A stretch of DNA of 64,000 nt, taken from positions 1 to 64,000 of the forward strand of contig NZ_NNBL01000038.1 of NCBI RefSeq assembly GCF_002803065.1, given 5' to 3'. The notes under the pieces were generated by a model. It worked only from the letters and a program-made list of their open reading frames with translations, was not told the origin of the DNA and searched no databases. This document shows positions 32,334-40,799 of this stretch, in pieces. The position numbers were made by a program, and so were the translations under genes. The DNA is from Streptomyces sp. CB01635. GTDB lineage: Bacteria > Actinomycetota > Actinomycetes > Streptomycetales > Streptomycetaceae. How positions within the stretch are numbered: position 1 is the stretch's first letter; each line of letters starts with the position of its first letter.

Positions 32334-33926
32334 ATGGCGATGACGACTGCCCTTGCACCGACCGAGGCGGGGCCCAGCGACGCGCGTGGACGTGTGGCCG
32401 AGTTGCACGCGATTCGTGAGCAGGCGTTGCGGGGGCCCAGTGACAAGGCGACCGAGGCCCAGCACGCGAAGGGCAAGCTGACCGCGCGTGAGCGGATCGA
32501 GCTGCTGCTCGACGCGGGATCGTTCAACGAGGTCGAGCAGCTGCGCCGGCACCGGGCGACGGGTTTTGGCCTGGAGGCCAAGAAGCCGTACACGGACGGT
32601 GTCATCACCGGCTGGGGCACGGTCGAGGGCCGCACGGTCTTCGTCTACGCGCACGACTTCCGTATTTTCGGTGGCGCTCTGGGTGAGGCCCACGCCACGA
32701 AGATCCACAAGATCATGGACATGGCCATCGCGGCGGGTGCCCCGCTGGTCTCGCTCAACGACGGTGCGGGTGCCCGTATCCAGGAGGGTGTCTCCGCTCT
32801 CGCCGGTTACGGCGGCATCTTCCAGCGCAACACCAAGGCGTCCGGGGTCATCCCGCAGATCAGCGTGATGCTCGGCCCGTGCGCGGGTGGCGCGGCCTAC
32901 AGTCCGGCCCTGACCGACTTCGTGTTCATGGTCCGTGAGACCTCGCAGATGTTCATCACCGGACCGGACGTCGTCAAGGCGGTCACCGGTGAGGAGATCA
33001 CCCAGAACGGCCTGGGCGGTGCGGACGTGCACGCCGAAACCTCGGGCGTGTGCCACTTCGCGTACGACGACGAGGAGACCTGCATCGCCGAGGTCCGCTA
33101 CCTCGTCTCGATGCTCCCCTCCAACAACCGCGAGAACCCGCCCCGTCTCGCCTGTACCGATCCGGCGGACCGTCGCGGCGATGTCCTGCTCGATCTGGTT
33201 CCGGCGGACGGCAACCGCCCGTACGACATGGCCAAGGTCATCGAGGAGCTCGTCGACGACGGCGACTACCTCGAGATCCACGAGCGCTGGGCCCGCAACA
33301 TCATCTGCGCGCTGGCCCGTCTGGACGGTCAGGTCGTCGGCATCGTCGCCAACCAGCCCTCGTCCCTCGCAGGCGTCCTGGACATCCAGGCATCGGAGAA
33401 GGCCGCACGTTTCGTGCAGATGTGCGACGCCTTCAACATCCCCATCGTGACTCTCCTCGACGTTCCCGGGTTCCTGCCCGGTGTCGACCAGGAGCACGGC
33501 GGGATCATCCGGCACGGCGCCAAGCTCCTGTACGCGTACTGCAACGCCACCGTGCCCCGGATCTCCCTCATCCTGCGCAAGGCGTACGGAGGTGCCTACA
33601 TCGTCATGGACTCGCAGTCGATCGGTGCCGACCTCACCTACGCCTGGCCCACCAACGAGATCGCCGTGATGGGCGCCGAGGGCGCCGCCAACGTCATCTT
33701 CCGCCGTCAGATCGCCGAGGCCGAGGACCCCGAGGCCATGCGCACCCGCATGGTCAAGGAGTACAAGGCCGAGCTCATGCACCCGTACTACGCGGCCGAG
33801 CGGGGCCTGGTCGACGACGTCATCGACCCCGCTTCCACCAGAGAAGTCCTGGTCAGGTCCTTGGCCATGCTGCGTAGCAAGCACGCCGACCTGCCCTCCC
33901 GCAAGCACGGCAACCCGCCGCAGTAA
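32334..33926 (+). CDS. Acyl-CoA carboxylase beta (carboxyltransferase) subunit
   Basis: 530 aa from ATG 32334 (GGAGGGG upstream). It covers the whole AccD/PccB family: KGKLTARERIELLLDAGSFN, the N-terminal oxyanion motif around GAGARIQEGVSALAGYGGIF, CAGGAAYSPALTDF, and the C-terminal VPRISLILRKAYGGAYIVMD with the second oxyanion glycines. It transfers CO2 from biotin to acetyl- or propionyl-CoA. The residue that sets acetyl against propionyl preference was not decided. No alpha subunit is in the window, so a housekeeping one is needed. A TetR gene follows 12 nt later, in the same transcript. Confidence 0.92.
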   Translation: MAMTTALAPTEAGPSDARGRVAELHAIREQALRGPSDKATEAQHAKGKLTARERIELLLDAGSFNEVEQLRRHRATGFGLEAKKPYTDGVITGWGTVEGRTVFVYAHDFRIFGGALGEAHATKIHKIMDMAIAAGAPLVSLNDGAGARIQEGVSALAGYGGIFQRNTKASGVIPQISVMLGPCAGGAAYSPALTDFVFMVRETSQMFITGPDVVKAVTGEEITQNGLGGADVHAETSGVCHFAYDDEETCIAEVRYLVSMLPSNNRENPPRLACTDPADRRGDVLLDLVPADGNRPYDMAKVIEELVDDGDYLEIHERWARNIICALARLDGQVVGIVANQPSSLAGVLDIQASEKAARFVQMCDAFNIPIVTLLDVPGFLPGVDQEHGGIIRHGAKLLYAYCNATVPRISLILRKAYGGAYIVMDSQSIGADLTYAWPTNEIAVMGAEGAANVIFRRQIAEAEDPEAMRTRMVKEYKAELMHPYYAAERGLVDDVIDPASTREVLVRSLAMLRSKHADLPSRKHGNPPQ

Positions 33927-33938
33927 CGGAGCACCTTG

Positions 33939-34592
33939 ATGGTCAAACAGGAACGCGCGCTGCGTACGCGAGAGGCGCTGATCAAATCCGCCGCCGCGGC
34001 ATTCGACGGCGAGGGCTTCAGCGTCTCGTCGCTCACCGTGATCAGCAGGCGAGCAGGCGTGAGCAACGGGGCGCTGCACTTCCACTTCGACAGCAAGGCC
34101 GCCCTTGCGGGGGCCGTCGAGGAAGCCGCCGCGAGGCGGCTCGGCCTCATCACGCTGCGCGGCGAGGGCGAACCGGGCACGGCCCTGCAGTCGTTGGTGG
34201 ACGCCACGCACGACCTGGCGCGCAGGCTCCGCGACGACGAGGTCCTGCGCGCCGGCTTCGCCCTGTGCGGTGACAACGCCTACGCGACGAGCGAGCGGAA
34301 CCTGAGGCTCCAGTGGAGGAAGTGGGTCGAGGGGACGCTCGAGCGCGCCGAGGGCGAGGGCGGTCTGGCCGAGGAGGTGGCACCGCACGACGCGGTGATC
34401 GCCGTCGTGGCGGCGACCGTGGGCTTCGAGGTGCTGGGGTCGCAGGACTCCACCTGGCTCTCGTACCGCACGCTCACCCAGTTCTGGCAGCTGCTGCTGC
34501 CACGGCTCGCCTCGCCGTCGACGCTCGGGCGCCTCAGGGCGGAGGGCAGGGACGACGCCGGCGCCGCCCGAGCGGCGGGTCTGAGGTCCTGA
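33939..34592 (+). CDS. TetR-family pseudo-receptor-type regulator (BarB-like position)
   Basis: 217 aa. The HTH VSSLTVISRRAGVSNGALHF follows an N-terminus (VKQERALRTREALIKSA) typical of the butyrolactone-receptor superfamily, while the ligand domain is less conserved. In S. virginiae a second such regulator, BarB, lies before the exporter gene varS; here too an exporter follows, 104 nt downstream. Likely it controls the carboxylase operon via the 18-bp palindrome and possibly the exporter. Ligand unknown. Confidence 0.8.
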   Translation: MVKQERALRTREALIKSAAAAFDGEGFSVSSLTVISRRAGVSNGALHFHFDSKAALAGAVEEAAARRLGLITLRGEGEPGTALQSLVDATHDLARRLRDDEVLRAGFALCGDNAYATSERNLRLQWRKWVEGTLERAEGEGGLAEEVAPHDAVIAVVAATVGFEVLGSQDSTWLSYRTLTQFWQLLLPRLASPSTLGRLRAEGRDDAGAARAAGLRS

Positions 34593-34695
34593 CGCCCTGC
34601 CGGCCCAGTACACCGGGGGCCCGATCCCCGGTTCGCAACCGACAACTCCGGGCCCGTGCCCAACCGTCGGGCCCCACCCCCCAGGAGGAATTTCC

Positions 34696-36240
34696 TTGCA
34701 CAGCACCCAGCCGGAAGTATCGGCGGAACGCGACCCGAGGCGCTGGGTCATCCTGGGGGTGATCTGCCTGGCCCAGCTCGTCGTCCTGCTCGACAACACC
34801 GTTCTCAACGTCGCCATCCCCGTACTCACCGAGGACTTGGGCGCGAGCACGGCCGACGTCCAGTGGATGGTCAACGCCTACGCCCTCGTACAGTCCGGAC
34901 TCCTGCTCACCGCAGGCAGTTTCGCCGACCGGTACGGCCGCAAACTGATGCTGCTCACCGGTCTCGTCCTGTTCGGCCTCGGTTCCACCGCGGCGGCGCT
35001 CGCGCAGAGTTCCGGGCAGCTCATCGCCGCCCGGGCCGGAATGGGCATCGGCGGCGCACTGCTCGCCACCACCACCCTCGCGGTGATCATGCAGGTCTTC
35101 GACGACGAGGAGCGCCCGCGGGCCATCGGCCTGTGGGGCGCGGTCAGCTCGCTGGGCTTCGCGGCCGGGCCGCTGATCGGCGGAGCCCTCCTCGACCACT
35201 TCTGGTGGGGCTCGATCTTCCTGATCAACATCCCCGTCGCGCTGTTCGGCCTGCTGGCCGCCGCCCGGCTCATCCCGGAGACCAAGAACCCGCAGGGCGA
35301 GCGGCCCGACTTCCTCGGCGCCGTCCTGTCCACGCTCGGCATGGTGGGCGTGGTGTACGCGATCATCTCCGGGCCCCAGTACGGCTGGGCGTCGCCCCGC
35401 GTGCTGGTGCCCGCGGTGGTGGGCGTTCTCGCCCTGTTCGCCTTCGTGCGCTGGGAGTTGCGCGTCTCCCACCCCATGCTGGACATGAGCTTCTTCCGCA
35501 GCCGCCGCTTCAACGGGGCGATCGCGGGCGGACTGCTCGTGGCGCTCGGCATGGCCGGGTCGCTGTTCCTGCTGACCCAGCACCTCCAGCTGGTGCTCGG
35601 CTACGACGCCCTGCAGGCCGGACTGCGCACCGCGCCGCTCGCCCTGACGATCGTCGCCCTCAACCTCGCGGGGATCGGCGCCAAGCTGCTCGCCAAGCTC
35701 GGCGCGGCGCGGTCGATCGCGCTCGGGATGTCACTCCTGGCGGTGGGCCTCGCCGCGGTGGCGCTGCTCGGCTCCGGCTCCGATGCGGGCTACGGGGGGA
35801 TGCTGGTCGGCCTCGTCGTGATGGGCTGCGGCATCGCCCTGGCCATGCCCGCGATGGCCATCTCGATCATGTCGGCCATCCCGCCCGCCAAGGCGGGCGT
35901 GGGAGCGGGCGTGCAGGGCACGCTGACCGAGTTCGGCGGAGGTCTCGGGGTCGCGGTACTCGGCGCGATCCTGGGGTCGCGGTTCGCGGCCCTGCTCCCG
36001 GTCGGCGTCGGCGCCTCGGGGTCGCTGGCCGCGGCCCTCACGGACGCCGGGGATGACCCGCAGGTGATCAAGCAGGTGCACGACGCCTTCGGCGACGCGG
36101 TGAGCACCAGCCAACTGATCGGCGCCGCAGCGGTGTTCGCCGGCGGACTCCTCGCCGGATGCCTGCTGCACCTGGCCGACCGGTCCGCGGCGGCCGCCAC
36201 GGCGCCCGCCGACCCGGTCGAGGCCCCGGCCGCCGGGTAG
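34696..36240 (+). CDS. MFS drug exporter, DHA2 (14-TMS) family, VarS/Ptr-like
   Basis: 514 aa, TTG start with AGGAGGA 7 nt upstream. Fourteen hydrophobic segments can be counted; motif A is GSFADRYGRKLMLL, motif C lies around residues 150-160 (AVSSLGFAAGPLIGGALLD), and DNTVLNVAIPVL is the TM1 motif of DHA2 drug:H+ antiporters. In streptogramin producers related proteins (VarS, Ptr/SnbR) give self-resistance by export. A strong bidirectional terminator separates it from the convergent genes. Confidence 0.88.
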   Translation: MHSTQPEVSAERDPRRWVILGVICLAQLVVLLDNTVLNVAIPVLTEDLGASTADVQWMVNAYALVQSGLLLTAGSFADRYGRKLMLLTGLVLFGLGSTAAALAQSSGQLIAARAGMGIGGALLATTTLAVIMQVFDDEERPRAIGLWGAVSSLGFAAGPLIGGALLDHFWWGSIFLINIPVALFGLLAAARLIPETKNPQGERPDFLGAVLSTLGMVGVVYAIISGPQYGWASPRVLVPAVVGVLALFAFVRWELRVSHPMLDMSFFRSRRFNGAIAGGLLVALGMAGSLFLLTQHLQLVLGYDALQAGLRTAPLALTIVALNLAGIGAKLLAKLGAARSIALGMSLLAVGLAAVALLGSGSDAGYGGMLVGLVVMGCGIALAMPAMAISIMSAIPPAKAGVGAGVQGTLTEFGGGLGVAVLGAILGSRFAALLPVGVGASGSLAAALTDAGDDPQVIKQVHDAFGDAVSTSQLIGAAAVFAGGLLAGCLLHLADRSAAAATAPADPVEAPAAG

Positions 36241-36257
36241 CCGCCGTACAGCGACGA

Positions 36258-36292
36258 CAGGGCCCCGGAGCAGATCGTGCTCCGGGGCCCTG
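36258..36292. terminator. Bidirectional terminator between convergent operons
   Basis: Perfect 15-bp stem CAGGGCCCCGGAGCA / TGCTCCGGGGCCCTG, loop GATCG, between the exporter gene and the tautomerase gene. Confidence 0.9.
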
Positions 36293-36319
36293 CCGCGTGC
36301 GGGTGGCCGGAGTGTCCGG

Positions 36320-36505
36320 CTAGGAGCCCGGTGTCCCCGCGATGCCCCAGCGCTCCGCGGGGATCCCCGTCAGGGTGATCCAGGTCTGCGCGCGGATGTC
36401 CTCGCCGAAGACGTCCACCGTGGCCTGCGTGAGCCGTTCGATCAGGGCGCGCTCCGACTCCGGGGTGAGCCGGCGGTCGTAGATCTTGACGTCGATGTAG
36501 GGCAT
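36320..36505 (-). CDS. 4-oxalocrotonate tautomerase-like protein
   Basis: 61 aa starting MPYIDVKIYDRRLTPESERA; after Met removal Pro-1 is the catalytic base of this superfamily. A downstream Arg-rich loop and ITLTGIPAERWGIAG fit the family's C-terminal part. It lies 60 nt after the aminotransferase and ligase genes of the probable 3-hydroxypicolinate pathway and shares their orientation, so a keto-enol tautomerisation in that pathway is an attractive guess. Confidence 0.8.
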   Translation of the reverse strand: MPYIDVKIYDRRLTPESERALIERLTQATVDVFGEDIRAQTWITLTGIPAERWGIAGTPGS

Positions 36506-36566
36506 GTCCGGTCCTTCGCTTCGATCGGCTTCGCTCGGAGGTCTTCTCGGGGGCGTGCGCACGCGG

Positions 36567-37829
36567 TCACGCGATGCGGGCCAGGCTCGCCTTCTCGTAC
36601 GCCTCGTGCAGCGCCTGGGTCACGGACGTCACCAGGTGATCGACCTGATCGTCCGTCAGGCCCGGATGGCAGGGCAGGTTCATGTGCTCCTCGAACCACA
36701 CGCGTTCGGCGTTCGGGCACTCGCCCGCGCCGTGTCCGCGCAGTCGCCACTCCGGGGACAGATGGAGCGGGAAGTACCGCAGCTGGACCTCCACGCCGAG
36801 CAGGTCGACCGCGCGCACGAAGTGCTCGCGCACCTCGCGTCCGTCGGTCAGGAAGAACGTGTACAGGTGGTAGGCATGCCGGCTGTCCGCCGTCGCGCGG
36901 TGCAGACGTACGCCCGGGAACGCCGAGAGGGCCTCGTCGAGGCGGCCCGCGATCCACCTGCGCCGCTCCACGAAGCGGTCCAGCGAGTCCAGTTGCACCA
37001 CGCCGACGGCGGCCGCCGCCTCGGACATCGTGGCGTTGGTGCCCGCACCGCGGATACCGACCGCCGTGCGCCCGTACACGGCGTCGGCGAACTTCATCCA
37101 CGGCAGCAGAGCGGGAGGTTCGCCGGCCAGGTCGGTGCGCGCCGTGTACACGCCGTCCACCTCGTTGTCGCGGATGCGCAGCACCCGCTCGGCCCACTCG
37201 TCGCGGGCCAGGGTGATCATTCCGCCCTCGCCGAGGGTGGTGATGTTCTTGGTGGAGTGGAAGCTGAAACAGCCGATGTCGGCCAGGGCGCCCGGGTGGC
37301 GTCCCTTGTAGAGGGCGCCGATGCCGTGGGCGCTGTCCTCGACCACGATCGCACCGTGCCGGCGGGCGATCGCCATGATCCGGTCCATGTCGGCCGGATT
37401 GCCGCCGTAGTGAACCAGGAAGACGGCCCGCGTGCGGTCCGTGATCAAGGTCTCGAGGACGTCCGGGTCCATGTTCAGCGTGTCGGGGTCCACGTCGCAG
37501 AAGCGGACCCGCACGTCGTGGTTCAGCAGGGGCTGGATCGTGGCCTGGAAGGTCTGCGGGGTCGCGATCACCTCGTCGCCCGGGGCCAGGTCGAGGAGCC
37601 TGGTCGCCAGTTCCAGGGCGACCGTGCCGCTGGTGACGGTCAGCGCGTGACGGGCGCCGATCCGCTCCCGGAAACGTTCCTCGAACCGGTCGCGCCACAC
37701 ACCGGCCGTCAACGTACCCTCGGCACGCACGAGTTCGGCCAAGGCCGCGAGATCGGCCTCGCCGAGGACGCTGCCCCGCCGGGCGAACGGGACGCGGTAG
37801 GTGCCCCCGCCCAGGGCCACGGCGCTCAT
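36567..37829 (-). CDS. DegT-family aminotransferase, probable L-lysine 2-aminotransferase (HpaA/VisA-like)
   Basis: 420 aa PLP enzyme of the DegT/DnrJ/EryC1 fold. Asp165 (VVEDSAHGIG) should bind the pyridine nitrogen and Lys194 (FHSTKNITTLGEGG) the cofactor. The N-terminal GTLTAGVWRDRFEERF and VTSGTVALELATR are family-typical. In streptogramin B pathways HpaA/VisA removes the alpha-amino group of lysine on the way to 3-hydroxypicolinic acid. Overlap by ATGA with a 3-hydroxypicolinate-type ligase gene supports this. A sugar or AHBA-type aminotransferase is the less likely alternative. Confidence 0.78.
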   Translation of the reverse strand: MSAVALGGGTYRVPFARRGSVLGEADLAALAELVRAEGTLTAGVWRDRFEERFRERIGARHALTVTSGTVALELATRLLDLAPGDEVIATPQTFQATIQPLLNHDVRVRFCDVDPDTLNMDPDVLETLITDRTRAVFLVHYGGNPADMDRIMAIARRHGAIVVEDSAHGIGALYKGRHPGALADIGCFSFHSTKNITTLGEGGMITLARDEWAERVLRIRDNEVDGVYTARTDLAGEPPALLPWMKFADAVYGRTAVGIRGAGTNATMSEAAAAVGVVQLDSLDRFVERRRWIAGRLDEALSAFPGVRLHRATADSRHAYHLYTFFLTDGREVREHFVRAVDLLGVEVQLRYFPLHLSPEWRLRGHGAGECPNAERVWFEEHMNLPCHPGLTDDQVDHLVTSVTQALHEAYEKASLARIA

Positions 37830-39478
37830 GCCGCCTCCCTGGCGAGCCGCTCCAGCTTGTCCGCGATGCGGGCCCGCAGGACCTTCTTGTCGACCTTGTT
37901 CAGACCGGTCAGCGGGAAGGTGCCGACGGCCTCGACGCGGTCCGGCAGCTTGTAGGAGGCAAGGCCCCGCGAGCGCAGCAGTTCGCGCAGCACCGGCAGC
38001 TTCGGCGCGGGACGGCCCGGTGCCGCGATGACGTACGCGCAGACCTTCTCGCCGAGCACCGGATCGGGCATCGCCACGACCGCCGCCTGCTGGACGTCCG
38101 GGTGAGCCGTCAGATGGCCCTCGATCTCGGTGGCCGAGACCTTGTCGCCACCGCGGATGACGACGTCCTTGACCCGGCCCTCGATCACGATCTCCCCGCC
38201 CGCGGTGCGGCGCACCAGGTCGCCGCTGCGGTAGAAGCCGTCCTCGGTGAAGGCCCGCTCGTTGTGCTCGGGCGCCCGGTAGTAGCCGCGCAGCGTGTAC
38301 GGGCCCCGGGTGAGCAGTTCGCCGATGCCGCCGAGGGGCACGTCCGCGCCGTCCGTGTCCACGACGCGGATCTCGTCGGCCGGGGAGACCGGACGGCCCT
38401 GCGTCGTGAGGATCGTGTCGTGCGGATCGTCGTAGCGCGTGAACGTGAGCAGGCCCTCCGCCATGCCGAAGACCTGCTGGAGGCGGACGCCGAGGAGCGG
38501 CTCGATGCGGGCCGCCACCTCGTCGTGCAGCTTGGCGCTGCCCACCTGGAGGACATCGAGACTGCTCAGGTCGTGCTCGTGGCCCTCCTCGACGGCCGCC
38601 AGCCACAGATGGACGATCGTCGGGATGACCGAGGTGAGCGTGACGCGCTCCCGCTCGATCAGCGGGAAACAGGCCAGCGGCTGGGGAGTCTCGGCGAAGA
38701 CGACGCGGCCGCCGACCCGCAGCGTGCCGATGATGCCGGGGCAGCCCCAAGGGAAGTTGAACTCGACCGGCAGGACCGCCAGATACACGGTTGAGGAGTC
38801 CAGGCCGCAGATGTCGCCGGTGATCCGTGTCTGGTAGGCGTAGTCGTCATGGGTGCGCGGGATCAGCTTCGGCAGCGCCGTGGTACCCCCGGACAGCAGG
38901 AAGAACGCCACGTCCGACGCGTCCGGCCCGGGGAGGTCCACCGGTTCGGCGTCCACGTCGGCCAGCGCCGTGCAGCCCTCGCGCGGCACGCCCGGGTCAC
39001 CCGCGACGAACACCTGGGAGATCTGGGGGAGTTGTTCCTGCATCGACCGCGCGAGATCACGGTGGTCGAAGCCGTTGAACGTGTCCGGCACGATGTACGC
39101 GCTCGCGCCGGACAGCTCGGCCAGGTGCCGGATCTCGTTGTCGCGGTAGGCCGGCAGCGCGAACACCGGCAGCGCCCCCAGGCGGAACAGCGCGAAGCAG
39201 ACCGCCACGAAGTCGGGGGTGTTCGGCAGCTGCACCAGCACCCGGTCGCCGGGGGCTGTGCCGCGCGCCGCGAAACCCGCGGCGAGCCGGTCGCACCACT
39301 CGTCCAGGGCGCGGTACGTGATGCGGCGCCGCCCGTCCGCGCTGACCAGGGCCTCCCGGTCGCCGTACTCGTCGGCCCACCGCCGCAGCAGCGCACCGAG
39401 CGTCTCACCCCGCCAGTACCCGGCCTCGCGATATCGCGAGGCCAGCTCCTCGGGCCAGGGAACGCATCCGTCCAGCAT
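37826..39478 (-). CDS. Aryl-acid:AMP ligase, probable 3-hydroxypicolinate activating (SnbA/VisB-like)
   Basis: 550 aa, the length of stand-alone EntE/DhbE/SnbA ligases. The P-loop is LLSGGTTALPKLIPRTHDDY; LPVEFNFPWGCPG lies in the aryl pocket; YRSGDLVRR holds the ribose-binding Asp; LNKVDKKVLR carries the C-terminal catalytic Lys. It would activate an aryl acid as adenylate and load it onto an NRPS starter carrier protein outside the window. Its neighbours (lysine aminotransferase-like, lysine cyclodeaminase, pap genes) favour 3-hydroxypicolinic acid over salicylate or dihydroxybenzoate. It is first in a three-gene minus-strand operon, divergent from pipA across a 190-bp promoter gap. Confidence 0.82.
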   Translation of the reverse strand: MLDGCVPWPEELASRYREAGYWRGETLGALLRRWADEYGDREALVSADGRRRITYRALDEWCDRLAAGFAARGTAPGDRVLVQLPNTPDFVAVCFALFRLGALPVFALPAYRDNEIRHLAELSGASAYIVPDTFNGFDHRDLARSMQEQLPQISQVFVAGDPGVPREGCTALADVDAEPVDLPGPDASDVAFFLLSGGTTALPKLIPRTHDDYAYQTRITGDICGLDSSTVYLAVLPVEFNFPWGCPGIIGTLRVGGRVVFAETPQPLACFPLIERERVTLTSVIPTIVHLWLAAVEEGHEHDLSSLDVLQVGSAKLHDEVAARIEPLLGVRLQQVFGMAEGLLTFTRYDDPHDTILTTQGRPVSPADEIRVVDTDGADVPLGGIGELLTRGPYTLRGYYRAPEHNERAFTEDGFYRSGDLVRRTAGGEIVIEGRVKDVVIRGGDKVSATEIEGHLTAHPDVQQAAVVAMPDPVLGEKVCAYVIAAPGRPAPKLPVLRELLRSRGLASYKLPDRVEAVGTFPLTGLNKVDKKVLRARIADKLERLAREAA

Positions 39479-39671
39479 CGCTCATCCTTCCGCCGTTCGC
39501 GTCCGGCCAAGTCTGAGCAGGGGCGTTGACGCGCCGCTGATGTACGGGCGCCGCGGCCGCCCGGCGCGTCAGGCGGCGATCAGCCCTGCGTCAGCACGGA
39601 CGACCACGATGCCGACGTACGGGCTGATGGAAGCCACGCCGAGAGCGGCCGAAGAAATGGGAGCACACCCG

Positions 39672-40736
39672 ATGGAGACCTGGGTCCTGAGCAGGCACGA
39701 CATCGCGGAGATCGTGGCCGCCGTCGGGCGCGACGACCTGATGGGCCGGATCATCGACCGGCTCGCCGAGGGGTTCGCCGAGATCGGCCGCGGCGCGCGC
39801 GAACTGTCGCCCCTGCGCGACGGATTCGAGCGTACGGAGCCGGTGCGCGGCATCTTCGAGTGGATGCCGCACCGCGACCCGGGCGACAGCATCACCCTCA
39901 AGACCGTCGGCTACAGCCCCGGCAACCCCAAGCACTTCGGGCTGCCCACCATCATCGGCACGGTCGCCCGCTACGACGACAGCACCGGCGCCCTCACCGC
40001 CCTGATGGACGGCGTGCTGCTCACCGCCCTGCGCACCGGCGCCGCCTCGGCCGTCGCGAGCCGGCTGCTCGCCCGCCCCGACAGCCGCACCCTCGGCCTG
40101 ATCGGCGCCGGCGCCCAGGCGGTCACCCAACTCCACGCGCTGTCCCTCGTGTTCCCGCTGGAGCGGGTCCTGGTGTGGGACACGGATCCGGCGCACCGCG
40201 ACAGCTTCGCGCGCCGCGCCGCGTTCACCGGGATCCCCGTTCAGTGCGCGGACCCCGCACGGATCGCCGCCGAGGCGGACATCATCACCACGGCCACTTC
40301 GGTGCCCACCGGCGGCGGTCCGGTGCTCCCCGACGGCCCGCACCGCGAGCACCTGCACATCAACGCCGTCGGCGCCGACCTCATCGGCAAGACCGAACTG
40401 CCGCTCTCGCTGCTGCGCCGGGCCTTCGTCACCGCCGACCACCCCGAGCAGGCCCACCGCGAAGGCGAGTGCCAGCGGCTCGCACCGCACCAGACGGGGC
40501 CCGGCCTGACCCGCCTCGCCGCCGAGCCCGCCCTGGCTCACGAGCGCCGCGGCGCGCTGACCGTCTTCGACTCGACCGGATTCGCCTTCGAGGACGCCCT
40601 GGCCATGGAGGTCTTCCTGGAAGCGGCGGCCGAGCACGGCCTCGGCAGCCGGCTGCAGATCGAGCACCACCCGGCCGACACCGTCGATCCGTATGCGCTG
40701 CAGCCGCTCCCCGTCGCCTCCCCGGCCCGGCACTGA
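39672..40736 (+). CDS. pipA: Lysine cyclodeaminase making L-pipecolic acid
   Basis: 354 aa from ATG 39672 (GGGAG upstream). It belongs to the ornithine cyclodeaminase/mu-crystallin family: NAD site LGLIGAGAQAVTQLHALSL (about residues 141-160), the substrate loop TLKTVGYSPGNP, and MDGVLLTALRTGAASAVASR. The whole text, including the start METWVLSRHDIAE and the end EHHPADTVDPYALQPLP, reads like PipA of the pristinamycin pathway as I remember it. It converts L-lysine to L-pipecolic acid with catalytic NAD, the precursor of 4-oxopipecolate in group B streptogramins. A P450 gene follows 63 nt later. Confidence 0.88.
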   Translation: METWVLSRHDIAEIVAAVGRDDLMGRIIDRLAEGFAEIGRGARELSPLRDGFERTEPVRGIFEWMPHRDPGDSITLKTVGYSPGNPKHFGLPTIIGTVARYDDSTGALTALMDGVLLTALRTGAASAVASRLLARPDSRTLGLIGAGAQAVTQLHALSLVFPLERVLVWDTDPAHRDSFARRAAFTGIPVQCADPARIAAEADIITTATSVPTGGGPVLPDGPHREHLHINAVGADLIGKTELPLSLLRRAFVTADHPEQAHREGECQRLAPHQTGPGLTRLAAEPALAHERRGALTVFDSTGFAFEDALAMEVFLEAAAEHGLGSRLQIEHHPADTVDPYALQPLPVASPARH

Positions 40737-40799
40737 ACCGGGCACCGAACCGGGCCGCCGGCCCGCCCCTGGACCGAACCCGCGAAGGAGACCCCCTCG

